DNA from: an uncultured Chryseobacterium sp.
Lineage (GTDB): Bacteria > Bacteroidota > Bacteroidia > Flavobacteriales > Weeksellaceae
Direction: 5' to 3'
Length of the DNA stretch: 64,000 bases
NCBI GenBank assembly: GCA_913775525.1
Contig: CAJYLH010000034.1
Coordinates: 1-64,000, forward strand
Of this stretch, positions 8,620 to 17,290 are shown piece after piece. The translations under genes were made by a program, and so were the position numbers. Within the stretch, counting starts at the first letter, position 1. Every line of letters begins with the position of its first letter. The notes under the pieces were generated by a model that saw only the letters and a list, made by a program, of their open reading frames with translations, made no database searches and had not been told where the DNA came from.

Positions 8620-9178
8620 TCGGGTTCCAGTATTCTTCCGGTTCATGATTGATTTTGGAAACGTACCTGGCAAGGACAAAAAGGTAGTCTGACAGCCTGT
8701 TGAGGTATTTGATCAGTTCCGGGCGCACTTCCTCAGATTCATTCAGGAAAACCAGTGAGCGTTCGGAACGCCTGCAAATGGTACGTGCCGCATGGAGAAA
8801 GGTGGCTGCTTTTCCGCCACCCGGAAGGATAAAATACTGAAGGGGCTCCAGCTCTTCTTCGAATGCATCCATCCACTGCTCCAGCTCTTCAGTTTCGGTT
8901 TCGGAAATCACCAGGGGAAGACGGGATTTTCCATTGGCCAGCATCAGCTTATCTGCGGGAGTTGCGGCTTCAGAACCTACAGTGAACAGGTCAAACTGGA
9001 TTTTTTTCAGCTGCCTCAATACTTCTGCATCTTCTATATGGCTTTTAGCGATGCCGATGAATGAATTCAGCTCGTCTATATTCCCATAACTGTCTACCCG
9101 GGCGCTGGCTTTGGATACCCGGGTTCCGCCATACAGAGCGGTCTGGCCTTTGTCTCCTGTCTTCGTGTAAATTTTCAT
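8609..9178 (-). CDS. PduO-type cob(I)alamin adenosyltransferase
   Basis: Transfers the adenosyl group of ATP to cob(I)alamin or its corrinoid precursors, giving coenzyme B12. The N-terminal signature is clear: TKTGDKGQT followed by GGTRVSKASARVDSYGNIDELN. The C-terminal RRSERSL and NRLSDYLFVLAR segments are also typical. The 189-residue length is normal for the single-domain PduO type. It is the first gene of a pair, overlapping the thiamine pyrophosphokinase gene by 11 bases. The window holds no other cobalamin gene, so it probably works with salvaged cobamide. Confidence 0.92.
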   Translation of the reverse strand: MKIYTKTGDKGQTALYGGTRVSKASARVDSYGNIDELNSFIGIAKSHIEDAEVLRQLKKIQFDLFTVGSEAATPADKLMLANGKSRLPLVISETETEELEQWMDAFEEELEPLQYFILPGGGKAATFLHAARTICRRSERSLVFLNESEEVRPELIKYLNRLSDYLFVLARYVSKINHEPEEYWNPNER

Positions 9179-9354
9179 ACTACTAAAATACTTTTTCAGG
9201 CTAAAACGGCCAAGTTTTTCGTCAGGTTTTTAACCTTTACCGTAATGCATCATATTCCGGAGTAAGTCTGAGAAAATGTAGCCGGTACCGTTCAGGAAAT
9301 TTTTTCACATAGCCATTGATGCCTAACAGATTTACGGCTACCTATTTATGCAAA

Positions 9355-9383
9355 AAAATACTGCCTTATAAAAGCAGTATTTT
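9355..9383 (-). terminator. Terminator after the susD-like gene
   Basis: Arms AAAATACTGC and GCAGTATTTT pair around a 9-base loop. On the minus strand the stem is followed by a T-run. It begins about 10 bases after the susD stop codon. Confidence 0.75.
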
Positions 9384-9392
9384 AGTGATTCT

Positions 9393-10847
9393 TTACTTGA
9401 TGAGCCACATCGTTTCATTGATGTCATCGCCTCCCGGATACTGCTTTGAAACCGCATTCATCAGATTGGCATTGTTATTTGTAATTTCAGAGGAAGGGTA
9501 CATCCATCTTTTAGGAACTTTGCCATTGTTGAGGATTCCGGGTCCGTCAGTATTGAATTTAGGAAACCCAGTTCGCCTCTGGTCAAAAAATATTCTCCAT
9601 CCTGTATTGAAAAACAGTGCAATATGCTTCTGGTTCATAATCTGTTCAATTTCCTTTCCCGGCTGAAGGCTGATTTCAGGCTGCGCCAGATAGGTATTGA
9701 TATCAGACGAACTTACTTTATAAAAATTCATCGAAGCGTTGATCCCTTTGAGATAATAGGTATTGGGATTGCCACTGATCCATCCCCTCAATGCTGCCTC
9801 AGCAAGGATAAACTGCAATTCCGTGTATCCCATCAGCAAAGTAGGTTCATTGACAGGATCATTGAAATACCTTGGATTGATCCTTGAAGCCAGCCCATTG
9901 GAAGCCTTTGCAGAATTCTGTCCTAAATCCCCACTACCGTATAATCCGTCATAATAGCTGAACGGATCCGCCGGATCCGTTCCCGCAGTACTGTTTTTTT
10001 TCTCAGCCATTGTAAATAACCTGGGATCTTTTAACGCTTTAAGCTTATCTACAAAACTTTTTTCCATGTAGTAGGCTGTTTTAAGATCATTGCTGTTAAA
10101 ATAGGGGTAACGATTATTTACCTGATTGTAAAATGATAATGCCCCACTGTCATCATTGCTTTCCATAACAGGATTTTGCCCCGGATTATTTACAATATCA
10201 GCAAATGCCTGTTTGATATTCAGCTCTGTATCATCAGATTTCTTAGACAGGTCGATGAGCAATCTCAGTCTGTATGAATTGATCAGCTTTCTCCATTTAA
10301 GCAAATTCCCGTTATAGATAAGATCCCCCCTTAAAGTTATATTTAGGGCAGAAAGTTCAGTATTAGCCAGGGCAAGTTCGGCAAGAATATTTTTATAGAT
10401 GCTTTTCTGGTCATCATATTTTGGGTAAAAATTATCTTTTTTTACGGCCTCAGTGTACGGGATATCCCCAAAAGTTTCTGTTAAGGATATAAAATAATAG
10501 GCTTTAAAGAAACGGGCTAAGGCAATATATTCTTTTGCCGAATTCTTATTGGCTTCCTCCACCATTTTTTCAACCTGCTTAATGTTATCATACGCTCCGA
10601 ATGATCCTCTTTGCCAGTTATAATATTGCTGGGAATTGACTCCGTTAATATAGGCCAGCTGCCTGGATGCCAGCGCCGCCTCAGCTCTGATGGTACTGAA
10701 GGCATTGACTTCAATCCCCGGTAATATACTTTCAGCCCCAACGTTTTTAGGACGGTTGGGATCATCCTGAAAGTCTTCCACCCTGCTACAGCCTGTCAAG
10801 CCAGATAAAACAGTGATTATGATGATATAGTTCCTGAATGTTTTCAT
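9393..10847 (-). CDS. SusD/RagB-like outer membrane nutrient-binding lipoprotein
   Basis: Surface lipoprotein that closes over a SusC-type TonB-dependent transporter and captures its substrate. The lipoprotein signal ends in LTGC with lipidated Cys20. The rest (484 residues) shows the helical repeat organisation of the SusD-like group, with ARFFKAYYFISLTETFGDIPY and the C-terminal FNTGWRIFFDQRRTGFP segments. The gene follows susC by 17 bases and is the last of a three-gene unit headed by a secreted phosphodiesterase. The ligand is not predictable; the phosphodiesterase hints at a phosphorylated compound. Confidence 0.9.
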   Translation of the reverse strand: MKTFRNYIIIITVLSGLTGCSRVEDFQDDPNRPKNVGAESILPGIEVNAFSTIRAEAALASRQLAYINGVNSQQYYNWQRGSFGAYDNIKQVEKMVEEANKNSAKEYIALARFFKAYYFISLTETFGDIPYTEAVKKDNFYPKYDDQKSIYKNILAELALANTELSALNITLRGDLIYNGNLLKWRKLINSYRLRLLIDLSKKSDDTELNIKQAFADIVNNPGQNPVMESNDDSGALSFYNQVNNRYPYFNSNDLKTAYYMEKSFVDKLKALKDPRLFTMAEKKNSTAGTDPADPFSYYDGLYGSGDLGQNSAKASNGLASRINPRYFNDPVNEPTLLMGYTELQFILAEAALRGWISGNPNTYYLKGINASMNFYKVSSSDINTYLAQPEISLQPGKEIEQIMNQKHIALFFNTGWRIFFDQRRTGFPKFNTDGPGILNNGKVPKRWMYPSSEITNNNANLMNAVSKQYPGGDDINETMWLIK

Positions 10848-10864
10848 TTGAAGATTCTTTATAA

Positions 10865-13828
10865 TTAAAATTTAACATTGATATTAACCCCGAAACTTCT
10901 CGTAGCCGGAGTCTGAAGCTGATCCATTCCGGAATCGGGATCCACATTTTTAATTTTTGATGCAAGCCACAGGTTTCTTCCAATCAGGGAAATGCTTGCG
11001 GAAGACAAATCGAGTTTCTTTGCAAATGATTTTTCAAAGTTGTAGGTAAGCGTTACCTCTCTCAGTTTAATAAAAGTTTGTTTGTAGTAATGGTAATTGC
11101 TTTCAAAAGCATTACTTGTACTCTGCATGTAGGCATTATAATTTACGGCTACATCATTAGGGACAAATACCCGGGTATCTGATTTCACATTCCCGTTCTG
11201 GTCATAAATTATAGAACCGCTTATCACCCTTACACCAGGGGCTATATAGGTATTGTTTCCTGCATTGGCATCATCCCGGTACTGGTTTACGGTTCCTGGC
11301 GCTATACCACCCCACCACATTTTCTGATTGGTTGTGGAATACATGCTTCCTCCGATCCTTCCGTCGAACAGCAGAGCAAGAGAGAAATTGCGGTAAGCAA
11401 AATTATGGGAGAATCCATAGGTCCAGTCCGGATCAGAATAACCCATAGTGGATTCAAATGGAGCGGTAGAATTTACGGGATAACCATTTTTCAGCACCAG
11501 TTGCCCGTCAGGAGAAGTTTCGTATGGCATCGCGGTAAGTTTATCCATCCTTTCTCCTACACTAACAAAATTGTCCCTTCCGTTAGCAGGATTATAAACA
11601 GTGATATAATCTTTACCCCCGAAGGCTTCTTTTAAATACTTACGGTAATGGCTCAGATTAAGCTGAGTACTCCATTTAAAACCGGAATTTCTAATCATAT
11701 CCGCATTTAAGGTGAACTCTACTCCCCTTCTTTGATACACATTTCCATTGGTCAGGAATGACTTATACCCTACAGCTTCAGATAAGGGAATATAGGCCAT
11801 ATTATTGTAGTCTTTAGTCTGATAATAAGCAACATCCAGGTTTATTCTGTTTTTAAGCACGGCGATGTTGGTCCCCACTTCCCAGGAATCTACTGTCTCC
11901 GGTTTTATATTTCCGTCGATGAGAATATTGCCAAAATAGAACGAAGACTGCCCGTTCCAGCTAACGTTACTACGTTCAAATGCAGAAATATATCCGTACG
12001 TGTTGTTCGCCAGTTTTCCTGTGGACACCCTTGCAAAAGATCCGCGTACTTTAGCCAGATCTACCCATTCAGGAAGGCTGAGCAGCCGGTTCAGGAGCAA
12101 TGATCCTGAAACAGATGGGTAAAAATATGTATTATTGCCCTCAGGAAGGGTGGAGACTTTATCATACCTTGCGGTCATATTCAGAAAGAAGGTTTTATAA
12201 AATTCCATATCTACAAAGCCGTAAGTACTGTTAATCTGCTCATATTCTTTCCTGTTCCTGTTGCCGTCTGTAGGCGCAAACAGAGGGCCAATGGAATTGA
12301 ATAGATTATACCATCCCGGAGTAACCAATCCGTCTGTACGGATTTCACTGTTTTTCTGCTCCCTGTAAAAATTGGAAACATACCCTTCTGCATTAAGGGT
12401 AAAATTGTCAGAATACCGGTTTTCGTATTTTAGGCCCAGCTCCGAGGTGATATCAAAGTAGTTGCCGTTGACCTGGGTATAATTTCCCAGTGATTTATTT
12501 CCGTAACCGATGTAGCTTTTGGGTTCTTTAAATTCTCTGTTAAGGCTGTAGATATTTGCTCCTACGCGACCCTTGACCGATAATTTCGGCATGATCCGGT
12601 AATCCAGGTTTACATTTCCCAATACATTGTCTTTGTAGTAGGGCCTGAGGTATTCATAAGCCTGGAAATAAGGATTGTTATAATAGGAGACATTATAATG
12701 CCTTTGCTGATAACCTTCTTTCCCGGCTACCCAGTAATTTCTGAGATCCCTGATATCCACGTCTGCACCGGTCCACAATACCAGGTTGTACAGGTAATTG
12801 GTGGGTCCGTACCCCACTTCCGGAAAATTGGAAGTATATTCTTTGTTATAGGTCAGGGTAGAATTAATGGTCAGGTCTTTCACGGGAGTTACAGAACCTG
12901 CAAGGCTTATGGAAGTGGTCTTAAGATCTGTATTCGGGACAATCCCCTTCTGATAGATATTCGAAAGAGACAGCCTGAAGGTAGATTTATCGTTTCCCCA
13001 GTCAACGCTGATGTTATTTGACTGGATCATCCCGGTATCAAAGAAATTTCTGATGTTGTTTTTTCCACGGGAGATCCACGGCAACGGTACGAGCTTTCCG
13101 GTCACCGGATCAATCGGGCTGTTGTACTGCGGAGTTTCAAAATAGCCGCTTGGAGTAGTGGGATCTTTCTGATCCAATTTCGGTCCCCAGATCCAGCCTC
13201 CTCCTTCACTGCCGGAACCTTCTCCGTTAATGTAGGCATATTTACCATTATTTCCTCCTCCATACACTGTCTGAACTTTTGGAATACGTATGAAAGAGGT
13301 CTGAAACATCGTGGAATTGTTAAATGAAATGCTCATTTTTCCTTTTTTGCCCCTTTTGGTAGTAATCATAATGGCACCGTCTTTCCCAACAGATCCGTAC
13401 AGTGCTGAAGCTGTGGGACCTTTGAGGACACTGATATTATCAATATCATCAGCATTGATCCGCCACAGGTCTGCGGTTCTGTCTGGTACACCATCAATGA
13501 CGATAAGCGGTTTTGCTCCCCTGAGACTGATTCCCGGATCCTGAAAAAGGTCCGTGCTGTTTTTGATATTCAGCCCTGCAACACGACCGGAAAGTGAATT
13601 GATAAAGTTCGGTTCTTTTGCCTTTTCAAAAACATCGCCTTTTACTTCCTGCACCGCATACCCCAATGCTTTTTTCTCTTTTTTGATGCCTAAGGCTGTA
13701 ATGACTACCTCATCAATTTTTTTTTCGTGGGTACTGACGGTATCTGTACGGTCTGTTTTCTGCAGATTCTGGGCATGGATTTCCAGACCGGTGACCAGGC
13801 CCAGTCCGATTAAGAGTTGTAGTTTCAT
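10865..13828 (-). CDS. SusC/RagA-like TonB-dependent outer membrane transporter
   Basis: A 987-residue outer membrane receptor with a signal peptide (about 1-19), a TonB-box-like EVVITALG segment, a plug domain (including SGRVAGLNI, SLRGAKPLIVIDGVPD and ISVLKGPTASALYGSVGKDGAIMITTKRG) and a long beta-barrel ending in FGVNINVKF with a terminal aromatic residue. It uses TonB energy to import ligand presented by the SusD partner. It starts almost directly with the TonB box and lacks the carboxypeptidase-regulatory-like domain that precedes the plug in many SusC proteins. It lies 11 bases after the phosphodiesterase gene. Confidence 0.93.
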   Translation of the reverse strand: MKLQLLIGLGLVTGLEIHAQNLQKTDRTDTVSTHEKKIDEVVITALGIKKEKKALGYAVQEVKGDVFEKAKEPNFINSLSGRVAGLNIKNSTDLFQDPGISLRGAKPLIVIDGVPDRTADLWRINADDIDNISVLKGPTASALYGSVGKDGAIMITTKRGKKGKMSISFNNSTMFQTSFIRIPKVQTVYGGGNNGKYAYINGEGSGSEGGGWIWGPKLDQKDPTTPSGYFETPQYNSPIDPVTGKLVPLPWISRGKNNIRNFFDTGMIQSNNISVDWGNDKSTFRLSLSNIYQKGIVPNTDLKTTSISLAGSVTPVKDLTINSTLTYNKEYTSNFPEVGYGPTNYLYNLVLWTGADVDIRDLRNYWVAGKEGYQQRHYNVSYYNNPYFQAYEYLRPYYKDNVLGNVNLDYRIMPKLSVKGRVGANIYSLNREFKEPKSYIGYGNKSLGNYTQVNGNYFDITSELGLKYENRYSDNFTLNAEGYVSNFYREQKNSEIRTDGLVTPGWYNLFNSIGPLFAPTDGNRNRKEYEQINSTYGFVDMEFYKTFFLNMTARYDKVSTLPEGNNTYFYPSVSGSLLLNRLLSLPEWVDLAKVRGSFARVSTGKLANNTYGYISAFERSNVSWNGQSSFYFGNILIDGNIKPETVDSWEVGTNIAVLKNRINLDVAYYQTKDYNNMAYIPLSEAVGYKSFLTNGNVYQRRGVEFTLNADMIRNSGFKWSTQLNLSHYRKYLKEAFGGKDYITVYNPANGRDNFVSVGERMDKLTAMPYETSPDGQLVLKNGYPVNSTAPFESTMGYSDPDWTYGFSHNFAYRNFSLALLFDGRIGGSMYSTTNQKMWWGGIAPGTVNQYRDDANAGNNTYIAPGVRVISGSIIYDQNGNVKSDTRVFVPNDVAVNYNAYMQSTSNAFESNYHYYKQTFIKLREVTLTYNFEKSFAKKLDLSSASISLIGRNLWLASKIKNVDPDSGMDQLQTPATRSFGVNINVKF

Positions 13829-13839
13829 GAAGATGTTCC

Positions 13840-15093
13840 TTATTTAGTGTGTTGTGTAATCCAGGTGTTCAGAAAACCGTCTTTCGTTTTCAGGACAATC
13901 TTGTATATATCAGAAGGGTGTTTGATTTCAGCAGTAAATGTTCCTTTGCCCAGCTCTGTTTTTCCCAGCAACTGATAGGAATCTTTACCTCCGTTACGGA
14001 AGTTATTCGTGGAAGTCAGATAAATTTCGGCAATCTCTGGAGAAGGTTGTATCGTTTTCCATGTAACGTTCAGAGTTTTGCTGTCGGCCAGGGTTGCTTT
14101 TAACTGATATGCATTCCGGTTTTTAAGCAGGTCTATACCATCTATCTCCTGTTCAATGCTTACGGGGATTTTTATCCCCATAAAATCCGCTATGGTGGGC
14201 AATATATCGGTAATAGCCACACGGTTATTCCTGGCATATGCATTCACATCCGGTTTATTAATAGCGATCCAGGTATTGCGTTCACGGTCACTTTGTCCGC
14301 CATGCCCTTTGCCGTCATTTGCAGATCTTCCATGATCCGTAGTCACGATAAACAGCCAGTCTTCACCATGCCGTAACTCGCGCCGTTTTACAGCATCATA
14401 CACTTTACCGATCATCCTGTCTTCGAAAGAAATGGCATCGTACAAACGATCACCATCCCCATACCGGTGTCCCATATCATCTGAATATTCCAGGTATACC
14501 CAGGACATATCCGGAGCTTTCTCAGTAATATAGCTGGCGGCTTTTTCGGCAACCAGGCTATCGATCTTACGGATGTATGTTCTTTGTTTATCATGAGGAA
14601 AATTTACTGTGTCCTTTTCCATTCCGTCATATGAAAAGTCCATTCTGATATGGGCTGTAGCCGCCAGGTTTTCACCGATCAGCTTTGTCCTGTTATCCTC
14701 CCAGGTAGAAAATACAGCCGCTTTCCTATCTGGAAACTGATTTTTAAAAAGCCTGAAAATAGTAGGATAGTTGTAATTAGGTGATTTAATATCATTATCG
14801 AATACATTGTGCTTATTCACCCATGTTCCGGTCAGCAGGCTGTTGTATCCCACTGCCGAAATGGTTGGAGTTTCACTGTAGCCATTTTTTTCTCCGCCTA
14901 CATAAGCTCTCAGTAGGGTGCCATCCTTTCCGATTCTTTTAATATTGGGAATAGCTGCCTTGTCCAGCATATCTTCAGCAATTCCGTCCACAATAACGAA
15001 TACTACTTTTTTCTGCTGAATCTTCTTTTGAGCATGCATACTACCGGTAAAAAAGGATAAGAGGAGAAGCATTAAAAATTTCGAAAGTTTCAT
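13840..15093 (-). CDS. Secreted alkaline-phosphatase-superfamily phosphodiesterase (NPP-like)
   Basis: A hydrolase of the nucleotide pyrophosphatase/phosphodiesterase branch of the alkaline phosphatase superfamily. Metal-site segments are VIVDG near the N-terminus, [11 protein letters not shown] in the middle and TTDHGRS. The nucleophile should be a Thr or Ser in [16 protein letters not shown] signal peptide ending in MHAQ exports it. The start at 15093 (MKLSKFL) is chosen because it gives a compact signal peptide; 15111 would add six residues and is possible. It heads the phosphodiesterase-susC-susD unit, so it probably cleaves phosphoesters at the surface or in the periplasm before uptake. 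A phosphomonoesterase role cannot be excluded. Confidence 0.82.
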   Translation of the reverse strand: MKLSKFLMLLLLSFFTGSMHAQKKIQQKKVVFVIVDGIAEDMLDKAAIPNIKRIGKDGTLLRAYVGGEKNGYSETPTISAVGYNSLLTGTWVNKHNVFDNDIKSPNYNYPTIFRLFKNQFPDRKAAVFSTWEDNRTKLIGENLAATAHIRMDFSYDGMEKDTVNFPHDKQRTYIRKIDSLVAEKAASYITEKAPDMSWVYLEYSDDMGHRYGDGDRLYDAISFEDRMIGKVYDAVKRRELRHGEDWLFIVTTDHGRSANDGKGHGGQSDRERNTWIAINKPDVNAYARNNRVAITDILPTIADFMGIKIPVSIEQEIDGIDLLKNRNAYQLKATLADSKTLNVTWKTIQPSPEIAEIYLTSTNNFRNGGKDSYQLLGKTELGKGTFTAEIKHPSDIYKIVLKTKDGFLNTWITQHTK

Positions 15094-15111
15094 TTGTTTT
15101 TTTTTGACCAT

Positions 15112-15470
15112 GCAAAATTCTTTAAAAAAAGCGGCTTAAATTTTAACAAAATATTAAGAAACATCAAAGCATTATTAATATTCCTTAAAGCATGATAAGG
15201 TGGTCATCTTAAATAAATTAAGAAAAATAAAATTTCTCTGAAATATCATGGTTTAAAATATAAAATATCATTTAAAATGTTTGCGCATATTATAAAAAAA
15301 CAGATTTTTCTATATCCCTAATAAAGCATGATTAGTTTATTGATTATAGTATGTCTACTTTTTTTTGCTGACAGTCTTTATGATTATAAAATATTTTTAA
15401 GCTCAGCAATTGCTGCTGACAAACTGCTGTCATTTCCCCATCTTACCTTTGTCGTACAAACAACTTAAAA
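15112..15470. promoter_or_regulatory. Divergent regulatory region between phosphodiesterase unit and dinB
   Basis: About 360 AT-rich bases separate two divergent genes. Toward the phosphodiesterase the words TTAACA (15143-15148) and TTAAGA (15154-15159) form an 11-base direct repeat with a 5-base spacer. That spacing resembles PhoB/PhoP boxes in other bacteria; this is inference only. Toward dinB there is a TAccTTTG box at 15444-15451. No gene was found. Confidence 0.4.
15444..15451 (+). promoter_or_regulatory. -7 promoter box of the dinB-like gene
   Basis: TACCTTTG matches TAnnTTTG and lies about 20 bases before the start codon. No TTG at the expected -33 distance was found. Confidence 0.35.
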
Positions 15471-15983
15471 ATGTATACTATGACATCAACACAGACATCA
15501 ACAGCTACCGGAAAATTTATGAATGCTGCACAGCTACTGGAACACTGGCAGGGACACCGCAACCTGACCAGAAGGGTAATCGAAGCCTTTCCCGAAAAGG
15601 ATTTATTTGAATTTTCTCTTGCCGGCATGAGGCCCTTTGCCAAAATGGCCGTTGAACTGATCAGCATCGGTGGCCCGGCTTTGAGAGGAATCGTAGAAGG
15701 CAAGATCGAAGCTTTCGATGAAACCGCTTTTGTTCCTGCTACCAAGGCTGAGCTCCTGGCCAAATGGGACGAGGAAACAGTAGTGATCCATGATTATTTC
15801 AACCGCATTCCGGAAGAACGTTTCCAGGAATCCTACAATCTATTCGGACAGTATGAATTCCCAATCTACCAAAATCTACTGTACTTTATCGATAATGAAG
15901 TACATCACCGCGGCCAGGGCTATGTATACCTGAGAGCATTAGGTATAGAACCGCCTTTTTTCTGGGAAAGGTTTCCCCTTTAG
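15471..15983 (+). CDS. DinB family protein
   Basis: A 170-residue four-helix-bundle protein of the DinB/YfiT group. A metal site of three histidines is suggested by HWQGHRNL near residue 23 and by EVHHRGQGYVYLRALG near the C-terminus, the latter being the most characteristic DinB segment. Some members are thiol transferases or metal-dependent hydrolases, and many have no known role. An alternative start lies nine bases downstream at 15480. It is convergent with a WYL regulator; the two genes may be functionally linked, but the sequence does not prove it. Confidence 0.85.
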   Translation: MYTMTSTQTSTATGKFMNAAQLLEHWQGHRNLTRRVIEAFPEKDLFEFSLAGMRPFAKMAVELISIGGPALRGIVEGKIEAFDETAFVPATKAELLAKWDEETVVIHDYFNRIPEERFQESYNLFGQYEFPIYQNLLYFIDNEVHHRGQGYVYLRALGIEPPFFWERFPL

Positions 15984-16024
15984 TCCACATTAATACACTC
16001 AGGCTGTAATAAGAAGGCCGTAAT

Positions 16025-16059
16025 AAAAATGAGTTCTGCTGCATGCAGGACTCATTTTT
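16025..16059 (+). terminator. Terminator after the dinB-like gene
   Basis: Arms of 15 bases (16025-16039 and 16045-16059) pair with one mismatch around the loop TGCAT, and the right arm ends in TTTTT. It sits 42 bases after the dinB stop and could also serve the convergent regulator gene. Confidence 0.75.
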
Positions 16060-16244
16060 ATGTTAGTATAGAACCTACGATCAGGAGGCTTGTAAAATGC
16101 TCCTGAAGAGAGTACAAACAGTAACCATGTGAAAAAATATTCATAATACTTGGAACTGATCAAATATATTATCCGGAATACATATGATTTAAACCGAATT
16201 AAGCATTACACCATGCGTTTATACTCGTGTGGTATCCTTTTGAA

Positions 16245-17195
16245 TTATAACCTGCCCAGGATGCGTTCAGCCAATTCCCTTGTTTTGCTTCTTAGAAAAT
16301 CAGGCTCGAGGACCTGGGCATAATCGGCAAAAGTAATCAGCCAGCGCGGAAATCCTTCATCGATCCAGTCAGTCTCAAAAATCATTTCAATACCGTCTCC
16401 ATGCACTATTTCTTCTGTGAGCCCGTAATACCTTTTGGAATTGACCAGGTGTCCGACGATTTTTTTATCGACCAGAAGTCTCACCCTGGTTTTATTGCCA
16501 TTGGGTTTGCTGCGGTAATCATTGATCTGGCCGTATTCCTGCAGGAAAGGATTCTGCGTCTTCACCATCTTCTGGATCCTGTCGATCCTGAACTGCCTGA
16601 AATCATTCCGCAAAGTACAGAAAGCCATAAAATACCAGTAACTGAACTCAAAGAAAACCCCAACAACCTCAACAGTCCTGGTGGAAAACTGATCATCCAC
16701 CGTTCTGTATTCTATAGTCAGCTGTTTCTTTTCTGCTATGCTTTCCATAATGATGGGAATCACATTTTTGATGTTCTCACCGGAAACCGGATGGTAATTG
16801 AAGATATCGACCTGCTTCTCGACACTCTGGATCAGGTTCTTATCCGAATACCTCAGTACGGAACGCAGTTTTTCCATGGCATTCTGATGGTGGGTTCCCA
16901 AACTCTGGTCCGAAAATTTCTGCATCAGCTTTTCTGCCGTGATGAAACTCAAAACCTCTTCCTTTGTAAACATGACAGGTGGCAATTTATAACCGTCCAT
17001 CAGCGAATAACCACTCCCTGCCTCACCCACGATAGGAATTCCTGCATGTTCCAGGGTTTTGATATCCCGGTAAATAGTCCGGATGCTTACCTCAAACTTC
17101 TTCGCGAGATCCTGTGCCCGTATCAGAGGCCTGGACTGCAGCTGAGTGAGAATGGCGGTTACCCTGTCGAGTTTTTTGAGATAATGGTCGTTCAT
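16245..17195 (-). CDS. YafY-type transcriptional regulator (HTH-11 plus WYL domain)
   Basis: A 316-residue DNA-binding protein. Residues 1-65 form a winged helix-turn-helix with the typical RAQDLAKKFEVSIRTIYRDIKTLEHAGIPI pattern. The middle carries a WYL ligand-sensing domain (about 135-225; the motif includes WYFMAFCTLRNDFRQFRIDRI). The C-terminus has the WCX extension. Such proteins sense a ligand, sometimes nucleotide or nucleic acid, and usually control a nearby gene. The dinB-like gene converging on it is one candidate. Its leader contains an ATCA-rich repeat at 17207-17249. Confidence 0.9.
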   Translation of the reverse strand: MNDHYLKKLDRVTAILTQLQSRPLIRAQDLAKKFEVSIRTIYRDIKTLEHAGIPIVGEAGSGYSLMDGYKLPPVMFTKEEVLSFITAEKLMQKFSDQSLGTHHQNAMEKLRSVLRYSDKNLIQSVEKQVDIFNYHPVSGENIKNVIPIIMESIAEKKQLTIEYRTVDDQFSTRTVEVVGVFFEFSYWYFMAFCTLRNDFRQFRIDRIQKMVKTQNPFLQEYGQINDYRSKPNGNKTRVRLLVDKKIVGHLVNSKRYYGLTEEIVHGDGIEMIFETDWIDEGFPRWLITFADYAQVLEPDFLRSKTRELAERILGRL

Positions 17196-17206
17196 GGGGA
17201 TGAGAG

Positions 17207-17249
17207 ATGATTGATGATTGATGATTGATAAATGATAATTGATGAATGA
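17207..17249. repeat. TGAT(g/a)A(a/t) simple repeat upstream of the WYL gene
   Basis: A run of TGATGATTGAT-like words ends 12 bases before the regulator's start codon. On the coding strand it reads as repeated ATCA/TCAA words. A similar tract, sharing TTGATAAATGAT and TTGATGAATGA, lies just upstream of gmd at the right edge of the window. Confidence 0.6.
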
Positions 17250-17290
17250 CTATCAATGCAAGGTCATTGTTATATGGTTACACTGATATA

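Noticed and set aside
16401-17210. 269-residue plus-strand frame opposite the WYL regulator
   Set aside because: The minus-strand protein has clear HTH and WYL segments; the opposite frame has none.
17207-17249. Possible CRISPR-like array from short repeats
   Set aside because: The repeats are 7-12 bases of simple sequence without unique spacers and there are no cas genes.
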